Below, piece by piece: positions 17,885 to 27,162 of a stretch of DNA of 64,000 bases. Made by a program: the position numbers and the translations under genes. Under the pieces are notes generated by a model. It was not told where the DNA came from. It saw only the letters and a list, made by a program, of their open reading frames with translations, and searched no databases. Source of the stretch: Tractidigestivibacter scatoligenes (GTDB taxonomy: Bacteria; Actinomycetota; Coriobacteriia; Coriobacteriales; Atopobiaceae); the NCBI RefSeq assembly GCF_001494635.1, contig NZ_LOJF01000011.1, positions 124,001 through 188,000 of the forward strand, in the 5' to 3' direction. Within the stretch, counting starts at the first letter, position 1, and every line of letters starts with the position of its first letter.

Positions 17885-18811
17885 TTAGGCACGCTCCCAG
17901 GTGGCGCCGTTGCCGCCGTGGAGACCCTGCGCCCAGGCGGAGGCGTCCATCTCGCGCTTGCCGTCGGGCTTCACGCGGAGAAGCTCAAGCGCTCCGTTGG
18001 CGCAGCCGAGAAGCACACGACCGTGGGCAAGCACAACGGCACCGGCCGCCACCTGCGGCGCATTTGCATCCACAACTGCCGCCCGCACAACGCGCATGCC
18101 CCTACCCGCAACCTGACAGCGCGCAGGTGCCGCGTCAGTCGAGGCCTGCACGCGAAGCGCGTTTGCCGAGCACGTGTCTGCCGGGTCGAGGCGCATCTCG
18201 TCCTTCCTGACCTTTTCGGCAATCGTGACCTGGGCGGGATCCTGCTCGTGCCAGGCAACAGTGCCGTTGGCAATCTGTGCCGCCGCGGCGACAAGCTCCG
18301 GCGCGCCTGCATGCGCAAGCTCGTCAAAGAGCTGGCCTGCCGTCTTGGTGCCAATGGGCGTGGCAACCTGGCGGCACCACGCGCCGGCATCGAGGTCGTG
18401 CGCCACGCGCATGATGGAGATGCCGGTCTTCTCGTCCCCGGCAAGGATTGCACGCTGAATTGGTGCCGCGCCGCGCCAGCGCGGCAGCAGGGAACCGTGC
18501 ACGTTGATGGCACCCAGGGGAGCTACGGCGAGAAGCTCGTCCGGCAGGATGCAGCCAAACGCCACCACGCAGATGAGGTCCGGTGCGGCGGCGCGCACGG
18601 CTTCGATGGCCGCGGGGTCCATGCGCTTGGCCTCGAGCACGGGAAGGCCCAGCTCGAGGGCGCATGCCTTCACCGGCGAGGGCTCGAGCTTCTTGCCGCG
18701 CGAGCGCACGGCATCGGGACGTGTCACCACGAGCGCCACGTCGTAGGCGGCGGCAACGGCCTTGAGCGACGGCACCGCAAACTCGGGGGTGCCCATGAAG
18801 ACGATGCGCAT
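17885..18811 (-). CDS. fmt: Methionyl-tRNA formyltransferase
   Basis: Fmt formylates initiator Met-tRNA using 10-formyltetrahydrofolate. The 308-residue protein begins MRIVFMGTPEFAVPSL and has the catalytic segment NVHGSLLPRWRGAAPIQRA and the Asp-containing HDLDAGAW. The C-terminal OB-like domain follows. It begins one base after the def stop, pairing formylation with deformylation. Confidence 0.96.
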   Translation of the reverse strand: MRIVFMGTPEFAVPSLKAVAAAYDVALVVTRPDAVRSRGKKLEPSPVKACALELGLPVLEAKRMDPAAIEAVRAAAPDLICVVAFGCILPDELLAVAPLGAINVHGSLLPRWRGAAPIQRAILAGDEKTGISIMRVAHDLDAGAWCRQVATPIGTKTAGQLFDELAHAGAPELVAAAAQIANGTVAWHEQDPAQVTIAEKVRKDEMRLDPADTCSANALRVQASTDAAPARCQVAGRGMRVVRAAVVDANAPQVAAGAVVLAHGRVLLGCANGALELLRVKPDGKREMDASAWAQGLHGGNGATWERA

Positions 18812-18812
18812 G

Positions 18813-19367
18813 CTAGTCCTCCTCGACCTCCACGTCGCCAGGGCGCGCGCCGGCGTCGAGCGCGTCCTGGTACTCAGACATCGCGCGCACGCGCGCAGAG
18901 GGCGACAGGTGGTCGATCATGGTCACGCCATGCAAGTGGTCTATCTCGTGCTGCAGGCACACGGCAAGGAGGTTGTCCGCCGCCTCGTACTGCAGAAGGT
19001 CGCCATTGAGGTCGAGCGCCTGCACCACCACGTGGCTGGGTCGCTTGACCTCGACGGTGATGCCAGGGAACGAGAGGCACCCCTCGCCCGTGGTGCGCTC
19101 GGGGCCGTCCGCCGTGATGACCTTGGGGTTGATGAGCACGTAGGGGTTCTTCTTGGATCCCTTGCCCGACCAGTCGACGTCAATGACCACGACCTGCTTG
19201 GCAACGCCCACCTGCGGGGCGGCAAGGCCGCAGCCGTCGGCGGCGTACATGTCGCGCAACATGCGCTTGGCAAGGGCACGAATCTCGTCGTCGATCTTCT
19301 CGACGGGCGCGCACTCCTCGGTAAGCACGGGTGCGGGCGAGAGAACGATTTCGTCCAGGGGGTTCAT
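18813..19367 (-). CDS. def: Peptide deformylase
   Basis: A metalloenzyme that removes the formyl group from nascent proteins. All three motifs are present: GCGLAAPQ (residues 45-52), EGCLS (95-99, metal ligand Cys97) and HEIDH (140-144, two His ligands and Glu141). I start at ATG 19367 (MNPLDE); an ATG four codons upstream contains the GGAGG that serves this start. The ~20-residue C-terminal acidic extension is longer than in the E. coli enzyme. It lies 46 bases after priA. Confidence 0.96.
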   Translation of the reverse strand: MNPLDEIVLSPAPVLTEECAPVEKIDDEIRALAKRMLRDMYAADGCGLAAPQVGVAKQVVVIDVDWSGKGSKKNPYVLINPKVITADGPERTTGEGCLSFPGITVEVKRPSHVVVQALDLNGDLLQYEAADNLLAVCLQHEIDHLHGVTMIDHLSPSARVRAMSEYQDALDAGARPGDVEVEED

Positions 19368-19413
19368 TGCATCCTCCAATGCAGCGCGACTTCTCGCGCG
19401 GGTTGTGTCTTGC

Positions 19414-21717
19414 CTACATGAGGTCGTAGGCGTCTATGTCCAATGCCATGTTAATACCCATACCGCGCCCTATGCCCGCGGCGCACTCCGAGACCACACC
19501 ACCAAGGTCGGCATCGAGGGGGGCCTTCACCATCACGTGGCGACGGGTCCTGTCCTTCACGCGGGCCTTCACGCAGTCCGCGGGACCCAGGACCTCCCAG
19601 CCTGGAAGGCCGGCGACCTTTTCGCGCAGGGCGGCTGCCATATTGGCGGACGCGTCACCCACGGCACGAGCGTTCTTGCCCCACACCAGGACGTTTGCAA
19701 GGCGCGAGAACGGCGGGTAGGAGGCCTCCTTGCGCTCGGCAAGCTCGGGGGCGAGAAAGACGTCGCGCCGGTGCGCAAGGACCGCCTGCATGGCCGGGTG
19801 AGTTGCCCAGTAGGTCTGCACGATGACCTCGCCCGGGCGCCCTCCCCTGCCGGCTCGACCGGCCACCTGCTCCAGAAGGTCGTAGGTCCTCTCGGCAGCG
19901 CGAAAGTCGGGCAGCTTGAGCATGGTGTCCGCGTTGATTACGCCCACGAGCGTGACCTCGGGGAAGTCGAGGCCCTTGGCTATCATCTGCGTACCCACGA
20001 GCACCGCGCACTCCGCTGCGTCGAATTGCTCAAGCAGGCGCTGGTGAGCGCCCTTCGCGCGCGTGGTGTCCGCATCCATGCGGATAACCTCCACGTCCTT
20101 GGGCAGGAGCATGGAAAGCTCGTCTTCCACGCGTTGGGTTCCCACCCCGTAGGCCCCCAGGTAGCGACTGCCGCAGTTGGGGCAGCGTGTGGAGGGGTCG
20201 GGGTAGGCGCGCACGGGCCAGCTGCGGCCACAGGTGTGGCACACGAGTGCGTGGGTTCGCTCGTGATACGTGAGCGCCGTGGAGCAGTGCGGGCACTCGG
20301 GCACGCAGCCGCACTCGCGGCACATGAGGAAGTTCGCGAAGCCGCGCCTGTTCAGGAGCAGCACGGCCTTCTCGCGCCTCTCGGCCACGCCCCCAAGTGC
20401 TCGGCGCAGCGGCTCCGAGAAGACCGAGCGCGAGCCCCCGCGGAACTGCGACGCCATGTCCACGATGCTGACCTTGGGGAGCACGGCGCCACCGGGCCTC
20501 TCGGACATCTCCACGCGCGTCCAGCGCGCGCCGCGCCACGAGCCCACCTCGCAGCGGCGAAGACTCTCGAGCGAAGGCGTGGCGGAGCCGAGCACCAGCG
20601 CGCAGCCCCACTCCTGAGCCATGCGCGCCGCAACCTCGCGCGCATGGTAGCGCGGACTTGAGTCCTGTTTGTAGGATGACTCGTGCTCTTCGTCAATGAT
20701 GATGAGACCAACGTTGGCAAGAGGCGCGAAGAGCGCGGAGCGCGCGCCCACCACCACGTGGACGGCGCCTTGGCGCACGAGGTCCCACTGGTCGAAGCGC
20801 TCGCCCGTCGACAGGCGCGAGTGGAGCACGGCCACGTCGTCGCCAAAGCGCGAGCGGAAGCGGCCCACGGTCTGCGCCGTGAGCGAGATCTCTGGCACGA
20901 GGACCAGGGCGCCTTTGCCAGAGACAAGCGTGCGCTCGATGGCCTCGAGATAGACCTCGGTCTTGCCGGAGCCGGTGACGCCATCCACGAGGACCACATC
21001 TCCTGCCGCGCGGGAGCGCGCCTCGTCGATGGCCGCAACAGCGGCAAGCTGGCCTTGCGTGAGGCGCTCGGGCCGCGGGGCGTGTGCCGAGGAGAGCGTG
21101 GTCTTCTCGCCGCCGCGAATCTGCCGGCGCGTCTCGACCGTCACCACACCGCGCTTTGCCAGCGCGTTCACGGCCGTCGAGGCGCCGGGGATGGTAGCGG
21201 AGAGCTCCGCCAGGCGCATGGCCCCTGCAGAGAGCGCCTCCAGGACCTCGCGCTGGCGACTGGCGTTACGGATGGGCTCGAAGCCCTGGGCGCCCGGGGC
21301 GAGAGAGACCCAGCGAGCGTCGGCGGGCGCGGCCTTCTCGGCAACAAGCTCCCACGGGGCGTCCGACGACTCGCGGGTCACGCGGACCTTCTGGCCTGGC
21401 GCGAGGAAGAGCCGCACCGCATCTGCCAGCGGGCAGGCGTACTCGTGCGCGATCCAGCGCGCCACGGCAGCGGAGTGCGGGCCAAACGCCGCGGGCGCGA
21501 GCACCTGCACCACCGCAAGCAGGCGCGACGGGGCGACGTCTTTTGGCGGCTCGTCTGAGGTAGCCATCACGTAGCCCACGGCGCTCCTGTGCGAGAAGGG
21601 AACGAGCACCGTGACGCCAACGGTTACCTGGCCCTCGATGGCCTCGGGGATGGCGTAGTCAAACGTGCCCTCGAGGGCGCGCGTGGATATGTCAAGCGCG
21701 ACGCTCGCGAAGCGCAC
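19414..21717 (-). CDS. priA: Primosomal helicase PriA
   Basis: PriA reloads the replisome at repaired forks. The 767-residue protein has an N-terminal DNA-binding domain (RFASVALDISTRALEGTFDYAIPE), Walker A GVTGSGKTE, motif II DEEH, and the zinc-binding cysteines CRECGC, CPHC, CHTCG and CPNCG, plus motif VI QVAGRAGRGGRPG. I place the start at GTG 21717 with GGGGAGG 9 bases upstream. A longer open frame reaches 22017, but its first 100 codons translate repeat DNA and look spurious. Confidence 0.94.
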   Translation of the reverse strand: MRFASVALDISTRALEGTFDYAIPEAIEGQVTVGVTVLVPFSHRSAVGYVMATSDEPPKDVAPSRLLAVVQVLAPAAFGPHSAAVARWIAHEYACPLADAVRLFLAPGQKVRVTRESSDAPWELVAEKAAPADARWVSLAPGAQGFEPIRNASRQREVLEALSAGAMRLAELSATIPGASTAVNALAKRGVVTVETRRQIRGGEKTTLSSAHAPRPERLTQGQLAAVAAIDEARSRAAGDVVLVDGVTGSGKTEVYLEAIERTLVSGKGALVLVPEISLTAQTVGRFRSRFGDDVAVLHSRLSTGERFDQWDLVRQGAVHVVVGARSALFAPLANVGLIIIDEEHESSYKQDSSPRYHAREVAARMAQEWGCALVLGSATPSLESLRRCEVGSWRGARWTRVEMSERPGGAVLPKVSIVDMASQFRGGSRSVFSEPLRRALGGVAERREKAVLLLNRRGFANFLMCRECGCVPECPHCSTALTYHERTHALVCHTCGRSWPVRAYPDPSTRCPNCGSRYLGAYGVGTQRVEDELSMLLPKDVEVIRMDADTTRAKGAHQRLLEQFDAAECAVLVGTQMIAKGLDFPEVTLVGVINADTMLKLPDFRAAERTYDLLEQVAGRAGRGGRPGEVIVQTYWATHPAMQAVLAHRRDVFLAPELAERKEASYPPFSRLANVLVWGKNARAVGDASANMAAALREKVAGLPGWEVLGPADCVKARVKDRTRRHVMVKAPLDADLGGVVSECAAGIGRGMGINMALDIDAYDLM

Positions 21718-21804
21718 GTTTTGCCCCCTCCCCTTGTGGCTGCGGACTTCAAGCGCCACGCGTGGTGGCGCCAACGGGAACCGATTGTACCTCTCTGCTC
21801 TCTG

Positions 21805-21938
21805 GTCGCCGAAGAGGGACATTTGGCGCCGTTTGTAACACAGGACCCTCTCCGGCGACGATTTGTCGCCGGAGAGCCTCGTTTGACGCCATTTGCAACA
21901 AAACAAGCCCTCCGGCGACGTGGCCTGTCGCCGGAGGG
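21805..21938. repeat. ~60-bp tandem hairpin repeat, locus 1
   Basis: Three units at ~60-bp period, the first a half copy. Perfect 12-bp hairpins are at 21848-21876 (CTCTCCGGCGAC/GTCGCCGGAGAG) and 21908-21938 (CCCTCCGGCGAC/GTCGCCGGAGGG). Spacers share GCAACA or GTAACA and GGCGCC or GACGCC. Related arrays occur at 30033-30170 and 38821-38990. It lies between priA and livF, upstream of the priA start. Confidence 0.85.
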
Positions 21939-21955
21939 CATTCTTGCGCAGAGCA

Positions 21956-21986
21956 ATGAGACAAAGGGACTGTCCCTTTGTCTCAT
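21956..21986. repeat. 31-bp perfect palindrome at the livF stop
   Basis: ATGAGACAAAGGGAC, one T, then its exact complement. The livF stop codon (21983-21985) is inside the right arm. A second copy with 14-bp arms lies at 62983-63011. There is no T tract, so it is not a classic intrinsic terminator, but it could stabilise 3' ends or bind a protein. Confidence 0.9.
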
Positions 21987-22690
21987 CCGCCGAGGTAGGC
22001 CTTGCGGACGTCGTCATCCACGAGGAGCTCGGCGCCGGTGCCGGTCTTCACGATCTTGCCGGTCTCGAGCACGTAGCCGCGCGCGGCCACCTTGAGCGCC
22101 ATGTTGGCGTTCTGCTCGACCAGGAGGATTGTGGTGCCGTTCTTGTTGAGCGCCTGGATGATCTCGAAGATCTCGTCCACGAGGATGGGTGCCAAGCCCA
22201 TCGAGGGCTCGTCGAGCATGAGCAGCTTGGGGCGGCTCATGAGGGCGCGGCCCATGGCGAGCATCTGCTGCTCACCGCCAGAGAGCGTACCCGCCACCTG
22301 GTTCATGCGCTCCTTGAGGCGCGGGAAGTGCTCGTAGACAAGCTCGAGCGTCTCCTTGTTCTCGGCATCGGTGCGGGTGTAGCCGCCCATGTCGAGGTTC
22401 TCGGAGACGGTCATGTGCGTGAAGACGCGGCGCCCCTCGGGGCACAGGGCAAGGCCACGCGCGACGATCTTATGCGGCTTGATGCCCACAAGCTCCTCGC
22501 CGCTGAACTTGATGCTGCCAGAGTCCGGCTTGATGAGCCCGGCGATGGTGTTGAGCGTGGTCGACTTGCCGGCGCCGTTCGCGCCGATAAGGGTCACAAT
22601 CTCGCCCTCGTCGATGTCGAACGAAATGCCCTTGACGGCCTTGATTGCACCGTACGAGACGGCGAGGTCGCTGACGGAGAGCATGGCCAT
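21983..22690 (-). CDS. livF: Branched-chain amino acid ABC transporter ATPase LivF
   Basis: A 235-residue ATPase of the high-affinity Leu/Ile/Val uptake family. Walker A is GANGAGKST, the signature LSGGEQQML and Walker B LLMLDEPS. The length and the TLNTIAGLI segment fit LivF rather than LivG. It starts directly after livG and is the last gene of the liv operon; a palindrome overlaps its stop. Confidence 0.94.
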   Translation of the reverse strand: MAMLSVSDLAVSYGAIKAVKGISFDIDEGEIVTLIGANGAGKSTTLNTIAGLIKPDSGSIKFSGEELVGIKPHKIVARGLALCPEGRRVFTHMTVSENLDMGGYTRTDAENKETLELVYEHFPRLKERMNQVAGTLSGGEQQMLAMGRALMSRPKLLMLDEPSMGLAPILVDEIFEIIQALNKNGTTILLVEQNANMALKVAARGYVLETGKIVKTGTGAELLVDDDVRKAYLGG

Positions 22691-23593
22691 CTACTTCACC
22701 CCCTGCTTGCCGAGGTAGGCCTCGATGACCTTGGGGTCGTTCTGGATCTCCTCGGGCGTGCCCTTAGCGATGATGCGCCCGTAGTCCAGGACGCCGATGA
22801 CCTCGCAGATGCCCATGACAAAGTTCATATCGTGCTCGATGAGCAGGATGGCGATCTGGAAGTCGTCGCGGATCTTCTCGATGTTCTCCATGAGCTCCTC
22901 GGTCTCGGCAGGGTTCATGCCGGCCGCGGGCTCGTCCAGAAGCAGGACCTTTGGGTTGGTTGCAAGCGCGCGCAAGATCTCCAAGCGGCGCTGGGCGCCG
23001 TACGGGAGGTTGCCGGCGCGCTCCTGTGCCAGCCCCTGCATATTGAAGATGCCGAGAAGGTCCATGGCCTTGTCGTGGAACTCGGCCTCCTGCTTCCAGT
23101 GCTTGGGGAGGCGGAACACGTCCGTGAGGAGGTGCGTCGACATGGAGTTGCCAAAGCCTACGAGGACGTTCTCCTCCACCGTCATCTTGTTGAAGAGGCG
23201 GATGTTCTGGAACGTACGGGCAATGCCCATCTTGTTGACCTCGACCACGCTCTTGCCGGCCGTGTCGTAGCCGTCGAGCAGGATGGTGCCGCGCGTGGGC
23301 TTGTACACGTTGGTGAGCAGGTTGAAGATGGTCGTCTTGCCGGCGCCGTTGGGGCCAATGAGGCCCGAGATCTCGGTGCGGCCCATGGCGATGTTGAAGT
23401 CGTCAACGGCAGTGAGGCCGCCAAAGTCGATGCCAAGGTGCTCGGCCTGGAGAACCGGCATCTTGCCAAGGTCGCGCTCGGGGACGAGGTTGGGGGTCTC
23501 CATCTGCACGAGCACCGGGCGGTGGCGCTTGGGCGATGCCGACGGGGCTGTCTCGACGGTGGTCTCGGTCTTCGTGGTCTCGTCGCTACTCAT
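22691..23593 (-). CDS. livG: Branched-chain amino acid ABC transporter ATPase LivG
   Basis: A 300-residue ATPase with Walker A GPNGAGKTT, the LivG-type segment ARTFQNIRLF, signature-region NLPYGAQRRLEI (YGxQR, typical of LivG) and Walker B LLLDEPAAGMNP. About 45 N-terminal residues form a low-complexity extension not needed for the fold. It overlaps livM by 8 bases. Confidence 0.94.
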   Translation of the reverse strand: MSSDETTKTETTVETAPSASPKRHRPVLVQMETPNLVPERDLGKMPVLQAEHLGIDFGGLTAVDDFNIAMGRTEISGLIGPNGAGKTTIFNLLTNVYKPTRGTILLDGYDTAGKSVVEVNKMGIARTFQNIRLFNKMTVEENVLVGFGNSMSTHLLTDVFRLPKHWKQEAEFHDKAMDLLGIFNMQGLAQERAGNLPYGAQRRLEILRALATNPKVLLLDEPAAGMNPAETEELMENIEKIRDDFQIAILLIEHDMNFVMGICEVIGVLDYGRIIAKGTPEEIQNDPKVIEAYLGKQGVK

Positions 23594-24785
23594 GGGTGCT
23601 TGCCTCCTTCCCCGTATCCTTCTCGGTGGTTGCCGAAGGTGCGCCTGATGCTACAGCGGTTGCCACGGCCTCAACGGCAGGCGTCGTGGCAGGAGCAAAG
23701 TCCTCGGGACGCTTGCCGTGGTTCATGATGCGCTCGATCACGCGGGACATCGAGAAGTCGTAGTCGCCGAGAAGACCCTCGGGACGGAAGATCATGACCA
23801 GGATCAGCACCACGGCGTAGACGACCATGCGGTAGTCGGAGACGGCGCGCAGCGCCTCGGGCAGGATCGTGAGGACGGTTGCGGAGATGACGGAGCCGAG
23901 CATAGAGCCCATGCCACCGAGGACAACCATAACCAGGATCTCGATGGACTTCATGAAGCCGAACTTTGCCGGCGCCATGACGCCAATGCAGCCCGCATAG
24001 AGGCCGCCGGCAACACCGGCGAAGAACGCGGACGCCACAAAGGCGAGCGTCTTGTAGTACGTGGTGTTAACGCCACAGGACTCGGCGGCAATCTCGTTGT
24101 CGCGGATGGAGAGGATGGCGCGGCCGTGGCGCGACTTCATCATGGTGTGGATAAGGAAGAGCGAGATGGCAACCACGATGAACGTGTTCAGGAAGTTGGT
24201 GTACGAGGGGATGCCCGTCAGACCCTTGGCGCCACCGGTGAGCGTGAAGCCAAGGACGCCGTCGATGTTCTGCATAACCACGCGGATGATCTCGGCAAAG
24301 CCCAGCGTGATGATGGCCAGGTAGTCGCCCTTGAGGCGCAGCGCCGGGACACCGATGATAAGGCCGCAGATGGCCGCGCACACGCCGCCAAAGATGATGC
24401 CGATAACAAAGAGCCCCACGGCGGCGGGGCTGCCGGTGACGAAGTCGCGCGCGGTCACGCCCACGACGTCCATCATCCGCATGATAAAGATGGCGCAGGA
24501 GTAGCCGCCCACCGACATGAAGCCAGCGTGGCCCAGCGGCAGCTGGCCCAGGTAGCCGGTCGCAATGTTGAGCGAGACGGCCAGGATGATGTAGATGCCG
24601 ATCTGCTCGATGACGCCGGTCTGGTAGCGGCTCACCACACCACCGTCGATCATGAGCTCGCCCACGACGAGAAACACCACGACGAGAATGGCGTTAATCA
24701 GGTAGCGCATGGGCATGGAGAGGCTGCGGTAGCCGGAGGCGGCCGGCGTGCCCGCCTGTGCAGTTGTTGCCTTGGATGCAGTCAC
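23586..24785 (-). CDS. livM: Branched-chain amino acid ABC transporter permease LivM
   Basis: A 399-residue inner-membrane permease with about nine hydrophobic segments. The conserved cytoplasmic loop GLPxxRLKGDYLAIxTLGF appears as GVPALRLKGDYLAIITLGF, the LivM signature. Both ends carry low-complexity Ala/Thr-rich tails (~25 and ~50 residues). It sits 10 bases downstream of livH. Confidence 0.93.
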   Translation of the reverse strand: MTASKATTAQAGTPAASGYRSLSMPMRYLINAILVVVFLVVGELMIDGGVVSRYQTGVIEQIGIYIILAVSLNIATGYLGQLPLGHAGFMSVGGYSCAIFIMRMMDVVGVTARDFVTGSPAAVGLFVIGIIFGGVCAAICGLIIGVPALRLKGDYLAIITLGFAEIIRVVMQNIDGVLGFTLTGGAKGLTGIPSYTNFLNTFIVVAISLFLIHTMMKSRHGRAILSIRDNEIAAESCGVNTTYYKTLAFVASAFFAGVAGGLYAGCIGVMAPAKFGFMKSIEILVMVVLGGMGSMLGSVISATVLTILPEALRAVSDYRMVVYAVVLILVMIFRPEGLLGDYDFSMSRVIERIMNHGKRPEDFAPATTPAVEAVATAVASGAPSATTEKDTGKEASTHE

Positions 24786-24795
24786 GGCTTCCTCC

Positions 24796-25671
24796 TTAGA
24801 CTTTCTCGGTCATCGGGCGACCCAGGATGCCGGTGGGCCTCACCACAAGGACGATGATCAGGAGCAGGAACACCACGGCGTCCTGCCAGACGGAAAGGCC
24901 AATAGCCGAGACAAAGACCTCAGCGAAACCAACGAGAAGCCCGCCGATGACGGCGCCGGGAATTGAGCCAATGCCACCAAGGACTGCCGCGACGAAGGCC
25001 TTGGTGCCCAGCATGATGCCCATCGTTGGCGTTGCCTGCGAGTACGCCATGCTATAGAGCACGGCACCAATGCCGGCGAGGACAGAGCCCACGGCAAAGG
25101 TGAACGAGATGGTGTTGTTCACATTGATGCCCATGAGGCGCGCGGCACCCATGTCCTCGGATACGGCGCGCATGGCCTTACCGAGCTTGGTCTTCTGCAC
25201 GAGGATCGTGAGCACGATGGTCGAGATTGCCGTCACCACAATGGTGATGATGGCGTTCGCGGAGAGAGACACGCCTCCAACGCTCATGCTGGGAAGGTCA
25301 AAGTACTCGGGGACAACCTTGGCGTCGGCGCCAAAGACCAGCTGCGCGCCGTTCTCGAGGAAGTACGAGACGCCGATGGCGGTAATGAGCAAGCTCATGC
25401 GCGGTGCCTCGCGAAGCGGCTGGTAGGCGACCTTGTCGATAAGGACACCAAGCCCGGCGCACCCCACAATCGAAAGGACGATGGCAAGAACCGGGTTCAG
25501 CCCCAGCTGGCTCATCACGATCCATGAAATGTAGGCACCAACCATGATGATGTCGCCATGGGCAAAGTTGAGCAGCAGGATGATGCCGTACACCATCGTG
25601 TAGCCCAGAGCGACCAGAGCGTAGATGCTGCCCAGCTGAAGACCATTGAGCACCTGCGTCAGTATCGTCAC
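24796..25671 (-). CDS. livH: Branched-chain amino acid ABC transporter permease LivH
   Basis: A 291-residue membrane permease; NGLQLGSIYALVALGYTMVYGI is the family opening. I use GTG 25671, with AAAGGAAG upstream, because the longer open frame adds residues that do not resemble the family. The C-terminus VVRPTGILGRP is typical. It is the second gene of the operon after livJ. Confidence 0.92.
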   Translation of the reverse strand: MTILTQVLNGLQLGSIYALVALGYTMVYGIILLLNFAHGDIIMVGAYISWIVMSQLGLNPVLAIVLSIVGCAGLGVLIDKVAYQPLREAPRMSLLITAIGVSYFLENGAQLVFGADAKVVPEYFDLPSMSVGGVSLSANAIITIVVTAISTIVLTILVQKTKLGKAMRAVSEDMGAARLMGINVNNTISFTFAVGSVLAGIGAVLYSMAYSQATPTMGIMLGTKAFVAAVLGGIGSIPGAVIGGLLVGFAEVFVSAIGLSVWQDAVVFLLLIIVLVVRPTGILGRPMTEKV

Positions 25672-25772
25672 GGCACAACACTTCCTTTCTCGAACACAGG
25701 TCCAGTAGAACCGAGGAAGCGCCGGGGGCTGCGTGCGCACCCGGCGCTTCCCTCAATACACCCTAAGCCGTC

Positions 25773-26972
25773 CTACTTGCCCTCGACGGTCTTGAAGACC
25801 TCTTGTGCACCACCCTTGAAGGTGATGATAAGGGTGGACTTCACGGGGTCACCGGTGCCGGAGTAGGAGATGTCACCGGTCACGCCGTTGGCGGTGCCGG
25901 AGGCAACGGCGTCGACGATGGCCTGCTTGTAGTCATCGGAGCCGTAGGTGGCCTTACCGTCCTTCTCGACAGTCTCGATGGCGTTGAGGAGGATCATCGC
26001 GGCGTCGTAGCCAAGGGCGCAGAAGTTGGAGGGCGTGTCGTTGTACTCGTCCTTGTAGGCCTTGATGAAGTCCTGGACCTTCTCGTCCTCGTTCTCGGAG
26101 ACGAAGGAGCAATCGTAGTAGCAGCCCTCGAGGTCCTCGGCGCTTGCGTACTCCTCGTCGCCGCCCACGATGTTGGACCAGCCGTCGGCGCCCATGAACA
26201 CGCCGGTGTAGCCGAGCTTCCTGGCCTGGGTCACGATCTTGCCGTCATCCTGGTAGTAGTTAGGCGAGAAGATCGCGTCGGGGTTGGTGGCGATGATGTT
26301 GGTGAGCTGAGAGTTGAAGTCGGTGGCACCGGAGGGATAGCCCTCAGAGTCGCTCACGGTGACGCCCTTCTTGCCGGCCTCCTCGATGAAGGCGTCGGCA
26401 ACGCCCTGCTCGTAGTCACCGCCCTGGTTGTAGATCACACCAACGGTCTTGTAGCCCTGGTCGGCTGCAAAGTCGGCCATGAGCTTGCCCTGGTACGGGT
26501 CGGTGATGCAGGCGCGGAAGTAGTTCTTGCCATAGGAGATGACATCGGCTGCGGTAGCAGAGGGCGTCACGCAGGGCATATTGTCCTTAACGGAGGCCTG
26601 TGCAACGGCGATGGTGGGGGTGGAGGTCACGTCGCCGATGATGCCCACGACGCCATCCTCGACGAGCTTGTTGTAGACGTTGACTGCCTCGGTGGCGTCG
26701 CCCTTCTCGTCCTGGGTGTCAAGCTCGATCTGCTTGCCGTTGATGCCGCCGTTGCTGTTGACCTGCTTGACGTAGAGCTCGGCGCCATAGCGGCAGGCGA
26801 GGCCGTACTGGGCAACGTCGCCGGTGTAGGGACCCATGAGGCCAATCTTGATGGTGTCGGAGCTGGAGCCGTCAGAGGAGCCGGAGTTCCCGCCGCAGGC
26901 GGCAAGGCCAAGGCCCATGCCCGCGACAGCACCGGCCTTGACGAAGTTGCGCCTGGAAATGTTGGTGTTCAT
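25773..26972 (-). CDS. livJ: Branched-chain amino acid-binding lipoprotein (LivJ-like), Tat-type signal
   Basis: A 399-residue solute-binding protein of the periplasmic-binding-protein type 1 family (IKIGLMGPYTGDVAQYG, then DEKGDATEAVN). The N-terminus NISRRNFVKAGAVAGMGLGLAACGG combines a twin-arginine motif (SRRNFVK) with a lipobox (LAAC), so it is probably exported folded by Tat and lipid-anchored at the Cys. I start at ATG 26972, with GGGAGG 6 bases upstream. It is the first gene of the liv operon. Whether it binds Leu/Ile/Val or another ligand cannot be read from sequence. Confidence 0.92.
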   Translation of the reverse strand: MNTNISRRNFVKAGAVAGMGLGLAACGGNSGSSDGSSSDTIKIGLMGPYTGDVAQYGLACRYGAELYVKQVNSNGGINGKQIELDTQDEKGDATEAVNVYNKLVEDGVVGIIGDVTSTPTIAVAQASVKDNMPCVTPSATAADVISYGKNYFRACITDPYQGKLMADFAADQGYKTVGVIYNQGGDYEQGVADAFIEEAGKKGVTVSDSEGYPSGATDFNSQLTNIIATNPDAIFSPNYYQDDGKIVTQARKLGYTGVFMGADGWSNIVGGDEEYASAEDLEGCYYDCSFVSENEDEKVQDFIKAYKDEYNDTPSNFCALGYDAAMILLNAIETVEKDGKATYGSDDYKQAIVDAVASGTANGVTGDISYSGTGDPVKSTLIITFKGGAQEVFKTVEGK

Positions 26973-27162
26973 ACGTACCCTCCCTTGTCTTGGCCGCGCG
27001 GGTTCCCACGCGGAAGTTGTGGACAACTGTATGGAAGGGAGGCGGGGGCGCGAGCGCCGTACCTGAAAGCTTATTCGAGACGTAACACATGAAGCCGCTT
27101 TGTAACATGCGAGAGCTGGGAATACGTTGCGATGCTTGCTTCCCTATGGGCAGAGGTGCCTT

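Noticed and set aside
21718-22017. 100-codon N-terminal extension of the PriA reading frame
   Set aside because: It is translated 60-bp repeat DNA and the palindrome, starts inside livF, and does not look like PriA. A GTG with a good ribosome-binding site lies at the family's usual start.
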